Of a stretch of DNA of 27,429 nucleotides, positions 1 through 6,842 are shown in pieces. The stretch lies in the IMG/VR virus record IMGVR_UViG_3300028196_002454, positions 1 through 27,429 of that record; one strand, 5' to 3'. The notes beneath the pieces are model-generated. The model was not told the DNA's origin. It saw only the letters and a list, made by a program, of their open reading frames with translations, and did no database searches. Numbering within the stretch: position 1 is the first letter of the stretch; each line of letters starts with the position of its first letter. Made by a program: the position numbers and the translations under genes. The stretch comes from a virus.

Positions 1-311
1 TTCTTGTGTTGCCACCCGTGTATAAAACTAAAGGCAATTGCGTAAAGATACACACCGATTAACATCGGGACAGAGAAAAACCAAAGTGGTATGTGTATAA
101 TAAGGAGTGCTACTAACCCAACTGTTTCGACAGGCGATTCTGTTAAATCAACAAATCCTTGTTTCTTTGCTAGGCGGTGATGCCCTTTAAGATGATAACT
201 CCAGATTGACCCTTTTTTTCGTCCCCATTTGTGAAAAACATAACGATGAATAAAGTATTCTAATAAGTTTCCGTAGAACAACCCAAGACAAAAAAAGACA
301 ACAATATCCAT
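1..311 (-). CDS. Fatty acid hydroxylase / sterol desaturase family protein, 3'-truncated by window edge
   Basis: Reading leftward from the ATG at 311-309 gives 103 open codons that run off the left edge. The protein starts with a hydrophobic stretch and shows the histidine clusters of the membrane-bound di-iron fatty acid hydroxylase superfamily: H22-RYVF-H27 (HX4H), H40-LKG-H44-H45 (HX3HH), and H98-GWQ-H102 after a second hydrophobic stretch (about residues 63-97). Members insert hydroxyl groups or double bonds into lipids, sterols or carotenoids in the membrane; the substrate cannot be read here. No convincing Shine-Dalgarno precedes the ATG. The T-run of the terminator-like hairpin at 322-354 lies only about 10 bases upstream, so expression would need readthrough, or the true start differs. 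The histidine pattern makes the family assignment good; the function beyond the family is unknown. Confidence 0.8.
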   Translation of the reverse strand, partial: MDIVVFFCLGLFYGNLLEYFIHRYVFHKWGRKKGSIWSYHLKGHHRLAKKQGFVDLTESPVETVGLVALLIIHIPLWFFSVPMLIGVYLYAIAFSFIHGWQHK

Positions 312-321
312 AGACAACACC

Positions 322-354
322 AAAAAAAAAGAACCTATAATATTACATAGGTTC
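322..354 (-). terminator. Rho-independent terminator of the 512-aa gene
   Basis: On the minus strand the arms gaacctat and ataggttc (347-354 and 331-338) form a perfect 8-bp stem with an 8-nt loop, followed by nine T residues (330-322). It lies about 25 bases beyond the stop codon of the leftward 512-aa gene. It also sits immediately upstream of the hydroxylase start at 311, so it could act as an attenuator for that gene. Confidence 0.8.
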
Positions 355-378
355 CTTAATGAATTGACTATAAATTAA

Positions 379-1917
379 TTAATCATTTAAGTCAAAAATA
401 TAAAGAAATTTATTTTTTTTGTTAACGCACCATACTACGTTTTGCTTTCGTGGTTCATAATTATCAGGTATTTTTTGATCAGATACTAGTGTATTCGCTT
501 TTTTAATATCGCTAAATTGCCTATCTACACCAGAAAGTTTAATATTACCCCAAGTTTGTGGCGAAACATAGAAGCATATCCAAGCTTGATTTGAACCTAC
601 TGGGCCAAAACCATCTCCGGGCTTGTCAATTAATGGGACTGTTTTTGTTGAATTATTTTGAGGATTTACTTTTCTCATATAGTAATTAGGAATTCGTGTC
701 TTCTTATAGGTTATGTATTCACCTGCAGATGAGGCATTCCATGGGAATTTTAAAGCAGCATTTTTATCAAAAACAAATGTTTTATATCCGGATTCCATTT
801 TGAGCGCTTTCTGTGAATTTTTCTTGCCATGGGCTGTTATCTTTTCTACCATTTTTACGCCGAGATCTTTAGTTTCTTTTAAAGCTTGTTCTCTTTTAAT
901 TTTTTCTTGTCTTTCCTTTTCGAGTCGTTCTGCCTCTTCAGGTGTCTCTTCAGGATTTGGATTCTGATTTTTTCCTCTTTGATATTCATTAAGTTTTGTT
1001 AAGACATAAATAAGTTTTCCATAAGGTTTTTTACTTGTTCCTTTTTTAAAATCTTCTGATCCTGCTCCTTCAGCCACTACACCTTTAGTTAGCTTAAGTA
1101 CTGCAGATGACCATCTTCCGGCGCCTCCTGCTTTTTTTGTATTTAGACCACTAGCTGTTATTACTTTAAATCCGGATTTATTTCTTAAGTCAGCCTGTGT
1201 GAAAAGAGAAAGAGCTTTAGAGGTAGCAGATCTTGTTCTACTTCCCCACTTACCATCTTCATCTAATTTTTTACTTTGATAATCTCCGTTTATTGTTCCT
1301 GCAGTTGTTGCTACATTTAACAATTTTTGAATTTTTTCAATTAATCTATTAGGACTTGCTTTCTTTTTGATCTTCTTTTTAGGTTTTGTTTCTTTCTCGA
1401 CTTTTTTTACAGTGCTGGTGGCAGAAGGATTAGTACTTTTTTCTCCTTCACCTGATTCTGGATTGGGTTCTTTTTTACTTGGAGTATTGTCAACTTTAAG
1501 TTGGTTTTGCATATTCTTATATGCGTAAGCTTCAGCATCTTTAGGTGAGGTTTTTGGTTCATCTTTAACAATTTTATTGTAATATTTCAAATACAATTCT
1601 AATGCATCAATATTAAGACTGAAATCATTTCCTTTGCGCAAATCTATTACTGATAGATCAAATCCTTTTTTTCTTAATTTTTCTAAAGTGTTTGGTATTT
1701 GTCCATCTGCGCCTTGCTTTTCAGATTTTCCCAGGGCTTTTTGATATATAGGATTCCCTGTTCCGATGTCCCGACCACCAGCATGATTTCTAATTATCTT
1801 TTCTATTTTAGCGTTTGTAGATAAAGATGTTTTAAACCCTTTAGGTTTATTTTCTGTTTTTTCGTGAAGTAAATGTTTTCTAATTATACTTCTAACGACT
1901 GATTCGTTTACCAACAT
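379..1917 (-). CDS. Probable virion protein with N-terminal LLxE element and peptidoglycan-binding-like module
   Basis: A 512-aa protein without a firm family. It begins MLVNESVVRSIIRKHLLHE, a basic amphipathic helix ending in LLHE that resembles the start of the 655-aa protein at 4875 (LNENTLRTI... ILLEE). A Lys/Glu/Pro/Ser-rich low-complexity linker fills about residues 120-190. Residues about 190-280 (LIEKIQKLLN ... DGKWGSRT ... GAGRWSSAV) match in pattern a stretch of the 655-aa protein and look like a divergent peptidoglycan-binding domain, in which DGxWGxxT is typical. The next 40-60 residues are charged and probably coiled coil; the C-terminal 150 residues (YKTFVFDKNAALKFPW and onward) are unrecognised. 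An AAGGG Shine-Dalgarno lies about 10 bases before the ATG, and a TATAAT box (minus strand, near 1950) may be its promoter. It ends in the terminator at 322-354. A structural or entry role is inference. Confidence 0.75.
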   Translation of the reverse strand: MLVNESVVRSIIRKHLLHEKTENKPKGFKTSLSTNAKIEKIIRNHAGGRDIGTGNPIYQKALGKSEKQGADGQIPNTLEKLRKKGFDLSVIDLRKGNDFSLNIDALELYLKYYNKIVKDEPKTSPKDAEAYAYKNMQNQLKVDNTPSKKEPNPESGEGEKSTNPSATSTVKKVEKETKPKKKIKKKASPNRLIEKIQKLLNVATTAGTINGDYQSKKLDEDGKWGSRTRSATSKALSLFTQADLRNKSGFKVITASGLNTKKAGGAGRWSSAVLKLTKGVVAEGAGSEDFKKGTSKKPYGKLIYVLTKLNEYQRGKNQNPNPEETPEEAERLEKERQEKIKREQALKETKDLGVKMVEKITAHGKKNSQKALKMESGYKTFVFDKNAALKFPWNASSAGEYITYKKTRIPNYYMRKVNPQNNSTKTVPLIDKPGDGFGPVGSNQAWICFYVSPQTWGNIKLSGVDRQFSDIKKANTLVSDQKIPDNYEPRKQNVVWCVNKKNKFLYIFDLND

Positions 1918-1977
1918 AAATTATTGTCCCTTATAATGTTTAATTTTATTATACGATCTTAATTATGTCCTATATTG

Positions 1978-2478
1978 TTAATTTACATTAGTTAATGAAG
2001 GTTGCATTACATCATTTTTAGAAAAGTGAGAATGTGAATAACCTAAAGCATGTCCTAATTCGTGAACAATTAATTTGTGTGAATAGTTAGGTTGTGATTT
2101 TATTTTTTCTGGGTTGATTTCGCAGATTGCAGAAGCTATCAGGCTTTTATTTTTTGGAAACGTATATTTTACAGTCCATCCATTATATAGAGACGTGTCT
2201 AAGAATCTTGTGTCTTTTGTGATTAAAATGTCGCCTGTTTCTAAATAAGACCATTTTTTTTGACATTCATCTTGATGCTGACTTCTTACTTCGTTAAATT
2301 CGACTCCTTTTTCTTTCCATTCGTCAACAGCTTTTTGAACTTGAGATAAAGAAACAGGTGAATCTTTACATACAACAACGTTTGGAGGTGTTTCCCAAAT
2401 CTTTTCTTTTTTATACTTATCAATATGTATATCTAAAGCATGAGCACTTGATATTAAAGCTAGTAAACAAAAAAACAT
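1978..2478 (-). CDS. Secreted matrixin-like zinc metalloprotease (metzincin, M10-type)
   Basis: A 166-aa protein with a very short Sec signal (MFFCLLALISSAHA, cleavage predicted after AHA at residue 14) and a C-terminal metzincin zinc site, H139-E-L-G-H143-A-L-G-Y-S-H149 (HExxHxxGxxH). Met158 in the following DVMQPS fits the Met-turn. This defines a small matrixin or archaemetzincin-like endopeptidase that should act outside the cytoplasm. There is no recognisable pro-domain with a cysteine switch and no C-terminal targeting domain, so it is near the minimal catalytic size. The start is fixed by GGAG seven bases upstream and an in-frame stop just before. The minus strand carries TATAAATA about 28 bases before the ATG, which would suit a T4-type late promoter. 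It shares the leftward direction with the 512-aa gene. The substrate is unknown; host envelope or extracellular proteins are guesses. Confidence 0.82.
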   Translation of the reverse strand: MFFCLLALISSAHALDIHIDKYKKEKIWETPPNVVVCKDSPVSLSQVQKAVDEWKEKGVEFNEVRSQHQDECQKKWSYLETGDILITKDTRFLDTSLYNGWTVKYTFPKNKSLIASAICEINPEKIKSQPNYSHKLIVHELGHALGYSHSHFSKNDVMQPSLTNVN

Positions 2479-2505
2479 TTTAACTCCAAAATAAAATTAG
2501 TTGAA

Positions 2506-2513
2506 TATTTATA
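2506..2513 (-). promoter_or_regulatory. Possible T4-type late promoter (TATAAATA) for the matrixin gene
   Basis: The octamer TATAAATA reads on the minus strand and lies about 28 bases upstream of the matrixin ATG at 2478, a normal distance for a T4-like late promoter. The same octamer is expected about a dozen times by chance in a window this AT-rich, so only its position supports it. Confidence 0.25.
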
Positions 2514-2552
2514 TTAATATTATAACAATTTTAATTAAAACTTGCACGCGCT

Positions 2553-2876
2553 ATGAGCTTTTCAAATTATAAAAAAATCAAAACAAATATTAGAGGCCGG
2601 TCGGGAATATATTCTTTGTGGGTAGCTGATACATTTAAGAAACGACACTTAGGTTTATCTAAAATAAAAAAATTGTCTAAAAATTCAGGAATGATATTTG
2701 TTTATGAAAACGATGAGCCAAGAAGTTTTACAATGAAAAATACATTTATTCCACTGCAGATAATATTTCTTGATCGTGATTTTAATGTTGTGTATCAAGA
2801 AATTGGTATGCCTAAGCAGTCCAGGGCTATTATTTGTAAAGAGAAATGTAGATACGTTGTAGAAATTTCAGGTTAA
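2553..2876 (+). CDS. DUF192 family protein
   Basis: A 107-aa protein matching DUF192 along most of its length: an early LWVADTFKKRHLGLS segment (family pattern A-T-x-x-x-R-x-x-GL), then SGMIFVYENDEPRSFTMKNT followed by FIPLQIIFLD (family pattern GMlFvf...FwMknT.iPLDiiFid), and a closing YVVEISG. Many bacterial DUF192 proteins are exported; this one has no signal peptide and stays cytoplasmic or virion-bound. The molecular function of the family is not established. It is the first gene of the rightward run to 8420, divergent from the matrixin gene across 74 bases. No clear Shine-Dalgarno precedes the ATG (the bases before it are GC-rich, gcacgcgct), so initiation may be weak. The next gene starts two bases after its stop. 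Confidence 0.85.
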   Translation: MSFSNYKKIKTNIRGRSGIYSLWVADTFKKRHLGLSKIKKLSKNSGMIFVYENDEPRSFTMKNTFIPLQIIFLDRDFNVVYQEIGMPKQSRAIICKEKCRYVVEISG

Positions 2877-2878
2877 AA

Positions 2879-3109
2879 TTGGTTAATATAAAAATTGGTG
2901 ACATTGTAACTTTTAAAATAATTAGAAAAATCAACATTAGTGATTTAATTGCTAGAAAAGATTATTCTAAGTATATGTTAGTAGTTGATATCATATATAG
3001 TCATAAAGATTCGAGAAAACCGATGGCAGCATGTAAAGTTTTATGTGCAAACGGAGAAGTTAATTGGGTTTCTATAAATTCTGTAGAAAGAACGATACCG
3101 GTTACATAA
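2879..3109 (+). CDS. Small hypothetical protein, SH3-like beta fold suspected
   Basis: A 76-aa protein of unknown function. Its KIGDIVTFK opening, MLVVDIIYS middle strand and CKVLCANGEVNWVSINSVE ending alternate hydrophobic and polar residues, like a small SH3-like or KOW-like barrel. The reading starts at TTG (2879), two bases after the DUF192 stop. There is no ATG nearer than residue 33, and only a weak AGGT upstream, so translation is probably coupled to DUF192. Three cysteines are present, without a metal-site spacing I can defend. It lies between DUF192 and the block of probable virion proteins. Confidence 0.6.
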   Translation: MVNIKIGDIVTFKIIRKINISDLIARKDYSKYMLVVDIIYSHKDSRKPMAACKVLCANGEVNWVSINSVERTIPVT

Positions 3110-3144
3110 TTAAGATAGATAATTAATTAATAAGGAATTATGAC

Positions 3145-4113
3145 ATGGATAACATATACTCACATAAATCTAATGATTTATTGACAAAGATGATAATTGA
3201 TGCAGAAATTAAACTACTGAATGAAGGTATCTTGGATTTTTTTTTAGACAAAAATGATTCTTCTGTTAGAAAAAGACAAGCTGTCAATAAAATGAACACT
3301 GATCAAAAAAATAAAGAAAGGCAAAGACTTTATTACATTAATAAAGGTTTACCAATACCAGCTAGCTTTCATAAAGAAAAACTAAGAAAATATTATAAAA
3401 AAAACAAATTAGCAGTTCCAAAACATTTACAAGGCGCTGAAGATGAAGATACAGACCCGAGAGGCGAAGAAGCAGGTGTTAACAACCTTATATCATTTTT
3501 TGCAAAAAAGCTTAATATGCATCCCGGCCAAGAAAAGAAAATAAAGTCAGGTTTAGAATCAGCAGGTGGTGGTATAGCTACAGCAGGAAGCTTTCTCGCA
3601 GGTCTTTATAAAAAGTCAACTGGCAATGATTTTTTCCCAGGAGGAAAAGTTCCTCCCGTAGAAGAATTAACTGCTATTGCTTCAGATGAAAGCAATCTAA
3701 AAGATTTAGGTGATGACATGATAACCAGTTATACTTCAAGTAAAATTGCAGGTTTTCCCGGAAAACATAAAATGTTTTATTTGTTTATAAGTAATTTAGA
3801 AAATTTTATGTATTCATCTGGTCAAGAAAACACAGGAGACATTGAAGCTGATGCTATGGCTTTTATTAAAGGATATGTAGAAGAAGACGTTTTTGTTAAT
3901 GGAGCTTCTAATGTTATTGAAGAAAAATTTGCAATGAAAAAAAGAATACATTGGGAAAAAATTGCTAAATTCATTAAAACAGAAACTTCTAATGATAAGA
4001 CAGATTTAAAAGCTTTTAAATGTGGCCACTATTTTGTTGATAAATCTGGTGGTAAATTGCAATTAAAACCGATCGGATTGATACCGAATATTATAGAGGG
4101 AGAACTTAAATGA
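3145..4113 (+). CDS. Hypothetical protein, probable virion component (322 aa)
   Basis: A 322-aa protein I do not recognise. The N-terminus (MDNIYSHKSNDLLTKMIID, then AEIKLLNEG) is an amphipathic helix ending in LLNE, loosely like the LLxE ends of the 512- and 655-aa proteins. A very basic helix follows (about residues 50-95, many KK and YY pairs), then an acidic patch EDEDTD. Around residues 125-155 a Gly/Ala-rich segment (GLESAGGGIATAGSFLAGLY) could be a weak membrane-interacting helix. The rest is mixed. AAGGA eight bases before the ATG is a good ribosome site. The stop overlaps the next start as ATGA, so the two are translationally coupled. Position in a gapless operon with the 248- and 655-aa proteins and the zinc peptidase suggests an internal or ejected virion protein; this is inference. 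Confidence 0.65.
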   Translation: MDNIYSHKSNDLLTKMIIDAEIKLLNEGILDFFLDKNDSSVRKRQAVNKMNTDQKNKERQRLYYINKGLPIPASFHKEKLRKYYKKNKLAVPKHLQGAEDEDTDPRGEEAGVNNLISFFAKKLNMHPGQEKKIKSGLESAGGGIATAGSFLAGLYKKSTGNDFFPGGKVPPVEELTAIASDESNLKDLGDDMITSYTSSKIAGFPGKHKMFYLFISNLENFMYSSGQENTGDIEADAMAFIKGYVEEDVFVNGASNVIEEKFAMKKRIHWEKIAKFIKTETSNDKTDLKAFKCGHYFVDKSGGKLQLKPIGLIPNIIEGELK

Positions 4114-4856
4114 CTTTAACAAGAAAACAAACACGAAAATTATTGTTGCGAGAAATTAAAAAAGAACAAACTAAAAGAAAAAAATATGTTAAATTATGCG
4201 ATCACGTTTTAACCGAAAATAAAAAATTAATCGTTAATAAAAAATATTATACACAACAAGAAATTAACGAAGATATTATGTCAACTTTAATGTCAGCAGG
4301 AGGATCATTATTAGGAAACCTTCTTCCGGGACTAATATCAGATGTTAAGCAAAAAATAGCTACAACACTGCTTAGAAATTTAGGCCTAAATCCAAAAAGT
4401 AAGTTTGGCAGAATCGTGGTTAACGTTTTTGAAGAATTTCAGTATACAGAAATAATGGAATATTTTTCTGATTGGAAAACTGGTTGCCCTAAGTTTATTG
4501 ATACCTTTTTAAGAGCTCTATCTGACGCATTGATAGAAGGTTTAATCGAAGATTTTCTTGGTGCGCCTGGCGCGGATGAGCAATCAGGAATCGCAGGTAC
4601 TTTTAGAGAAACTTTAACAAAAACGCTTGATGATCAACTTATTCCTAAAATTGCTCCTAAAATTAGTAAATTTATTTGCAATATGAACATGGGCGGAATA
4701 ATAACAAAAATTAAAGATGTAGCTTCCGGAAAGACAACAATGAAAGACGCTTTTGCTGACATTGGTAAGAGTACAAGTAAGCCTGCTGATAAAGTTGCTG
4801 ACACAGCTGCTGACATAGCTGCAAAAAAACCTTCAGCTTTAGCTGGTAAATTTTAA
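4110..4856 (+). CDS. Hypothetical protein with basic N-terminus and hydrophobic glycine-rich segments (248 aa)
   Basis: A 248-aa protein not assigned to a family. The first 25 residues (MTLTRKQTRKLLLREIKKEQ and onward) form a strongly basic helix with LLLRE, comparable to the N-terminal elements of nearby proteins. A second LxE occurs in HVLTEN. Residues about 55-80 (IMSTLMSAGGSLLGNLLPGL) are hydrophobic and Gly/Ser-rich, and about 130-160 (FIDTFLRALSDALIEGLIED) form an amphipathic helix. The C-terminus is Ala/Lys/Asp-rich (DKVADTAADIAAKKPS), like an amphipathic tail. The start overlaps the preceding stop by four bases behind GAGGGAG, a strong Shine-Dalgarno. The mixture fits a membrane-active or internal virion protein, but that is inferred from composition and neighbours only. 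Confidence 0.65.
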   Translation: MTLTRKQTRKLLLREIKKEQTKRKKYVKLCDHVLTENKKLIVNKKYYTQQEINEDIMSTLMSAGGSLLGNLLPGLISDVKQKIATTLLRNLGLNPKSKFGRIVVNVFEEFQYTEIMEYFSDWKTGCPKFIDTFLRALSDALIEGLIEDFLGAPGADEQSGIAGTFRETLTKTLDDQLIPKIAPKISKFICNMNMGGIITKIKDVASGKTTMKDAFADIGKSTSKPADKVADTAADIAAKKPSALAGKF

Positions 4857-4874
4857 AATATTACTGGAGTATTT

Positions 4875-6842
4875 ATGAAAAAAACTGTATTGAATGAAAA
4901 TACATTAAGAACAATTGTAAATAAAGTTGTTAGAAAAAAAATATTACTTGAAGAAACCGAAAAGGTAGATCAAAAAAATGAAGAAGAAAAATCTAAACCT
5001 AAAGTTGAAGTTGAAGTTGAAGTTAAAAAAAATAAAGGTGCAGGAGCTGTACCCGATGTTGGTATTATCAAAGACGCTTTAATTGCAGGCGGAACAGATA
5101 AATTAGCACAACAAGAAACAAATAATATGCAAAGAGGAGGTGAATCATTAGTAGCAGGAGGGACAGCTGCAGCTATTGCGTACAGTGTGGTTTCTTATCT
5201 TGCAATGGGTACTGGCGTTGTTTTAGGTCCTACAGTTGGATTACCTCTTGCACTTGGGGCTGGCCTTTATTATGCTTTTAATTCTGACGCGATTGTAGGT
5301 TCAGACGCGGTTAAAGAAGCTTTGGACACATCACTTTATGATAGAATATCACAAGCTTTTAAACAAATTTATGATAAGTTTAATGATTCAAAAAGTCCTA
5401 AGGTGAAAGAAAATGCTCAATTTTTTAATCCTAACGTGTGTCTCAAACAAGGAATATTAACGCCAGAGGCACAATCATCTATTGCGCAAGAAATTTATGA
5501 TGCAACACAAGGTGGTTCCTTAGGATTAGGAATAGGAACAAATGAAGATGAAGTTAAAGCTGCTTTGAAAAAGTGCAAAACTTTTTTAGGGGTTTCACAA
5601 GTCTCCAAGCGTCATGCAAATAAATTTGCAGGTGGTATTATTGATGATGGTAATCTTTACAAAGTGTTAATAGGAGAATTTAATACTTCTGACTTTGATA
5701 CATATGTTTCTTCAGTTATTGAGACACTTCCTTTTATTTATATTGGAGACAAACCATATAGCCGATCAGAATTCGGATCTTGGATTGAAGAAACTAAGGC
5801 AATTGTAGATGATTTACCTAACAGGTATCCTGAGCCAAATCCTGAACAGGGAGAAGGGGAAGGTGATGTTGCTGATGATGTTGATAATTACGTTAAAGCA
5901 ATTCAAAAATTAATGAACGAGTATTGTGCAAACAAAGATTTGGAATACACCCCAATTAAGCCTGATGGTGTGTGGGGACCAAAGACTAACAAATTGTGGC
6001 TTAATCCATATCTTTCGCACGTATTGGAAAATCATCCTGACATCTCAAAATCAAATGTCACTATTTCTGGCAGAGGCAGGTGGTCAGATATATCTGCTCA
6101 GCTAATTGGAACATTCCCAGGTTATACTCCGGGAGAAAAAGGTTGTTATAGATTTTGCAAAGATGCAATATCTGGAAAAAGTTCATTAGGGCAAAAAAAA
6201 GGTGGAAACGATAATCCTATTAAATATTTTGGTGGAGGTTCACGTGGTGGCAGAAAAGACAATTCTAAACAAAAGGTAATCGATAATACTGAAGTTATAG
6301 GCGGTGCAGATAATAATCAATCAGTTGGAAACAAAAGAGCAAGGTCAGATGGTAGATTAGATTATAGAAACATATTTGTTAATGTCGAGTATCCAGGTGA
6401 AAATATGATAACATTAGATGAAGCTGGTTTAGGTAACGTTGAAGAATTTGCTAGGAAATTTATATCTGCTTTTAATTCAGATAGATTGAATGCAAAAGAT
6501 GAAGAAACAATTAAAATGCAAATATATCCTAAAAAAGATTTTTTCGATAATAAAAAAATAACCGGTGTAGGTGTAGGAAAAGTAGAAGGATCTAGGTGGT
6601 TTACAGGTTTTGGTATTAAAAATTTTAAAGGTATTTTTAGAAGACATTTCAACACCCAAGAAAGGTTAAAAACAATCAGTGATAAAGGTGTAGTTAATAA
6701 AAGAGATAAAAAACTGATTGTTTCTGTTACAATGCCTCAAGGTGTTTACACAGCAGCAACTAATAAATTAAATGAAGAAAAAATAAATAAAATTAAAAAA
6801 TTAATCAAAGAAATTAAAAATATTAAAAGAACAGTTTATTAA
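4875..6842 (+). CDS. Large probable virion/entry protein with LLxE N-terminus, hydrophobic hairpin and peptidoglycan-binding-like module
   Basis: A 655-aa protein. The N-terminus MKKTVLNENTLRTIVNKVV then RKKILLEE aligns with that of the 512-aa protein at 379-1917. A Glu/Lys/Val low-complexity stretch follows, partly coded by the GTTGAA repeat. Residues about 92-135 (two runs rich in A, G, V, L, Y, including SVVSYLAMGTGVVLGPTVG) could be one or two membrane helices. Residues about 340-440 (YVKAIQKLMN ... DGVWGPKT ... GRGRWSDIS) form a module shared with the 512-aa protein and resembling peptidoglycan-binding domains. The last 170 residues are a separate unrecognised domain with a Lys-rich tail. 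Membrane segments plus a wall-binding-like module fit a DNA-ejection or cell-entry protein. GGAG lies nine bases before the ATG. The next gene begins right after the stop. Confidence 0.7.
   Translation: MKKTVLNENTLRTIVNKVVRKKILLEETEKVDQKNEEEKSKPKVEVEVEVKKNKGAGAVPDVGIIKDALIAGGTDKLAQQETNNMQRGGESLVAGGTAAAIAYSVVSYLAMGTGVVLGPTVGLPLALGAGLYYAFNSDAIVGSDAVKEALDTSLYDRISQAFKQIYDKFNDSKSPKVKENAQFFNPNVCLKQGILTPEAQSSIAQEIYDATQGGSLGLGIGTNEDEVKAALKKCKTFLGVSQVSKRHANKFAGGIIDDGNLYKVLIGEFNTSDFDTYVSSVIETLPFIYIGDKPYSRSEFGSWIEETKAIVDDLPNRYPEPNPEQGEGEGDVADDVDNYVKAIQKLMNEYCANKDLEYTPIKPDGVWGPKTNKLWLNPYLSHVLENHPDISKSNVTISGRGRWSDISAQLIGTFPGYTPGEKGCYRFCKDAISGKSSLGQKKGGNDNPIKYFGGGSRGGRKDNSKQKVIDNTEVIGGADNNQSVGNKRARSDGRLDYRNIFVNVEYPGENMITLDEAGLGNVEEFARKFISAFNSDRLNAKDEETIKMQIYPKKDFFDNKKITGVGVGKVEGSRWFTGFGIKNFKGIFRRHFNTQERLKTISDKGVVNKRDKKLIVSVTMPQGVYTAATNKLNEEKINKIKKLIKEIKNIKRTVY
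5004..5024 (+). repeat. Short GTTGAA tandem repeat in the 655-aa gene
   Basis: Three and a half copies of GTTGAA encode the VEVEVEV run in the linker of the 655-aa protein. It lies in frame and in low-complexity sequence, so copy-number changes would be tolerated. Confidence 0.7.

Noticed and set aside
713-967. 84-aa open frame on the plus strand opposite the 512-aa gene
   Set aside because: No ribosome site and a Ser/Phe-rich composition that mirrors the Lys/Glu-rich codons on the other strand.
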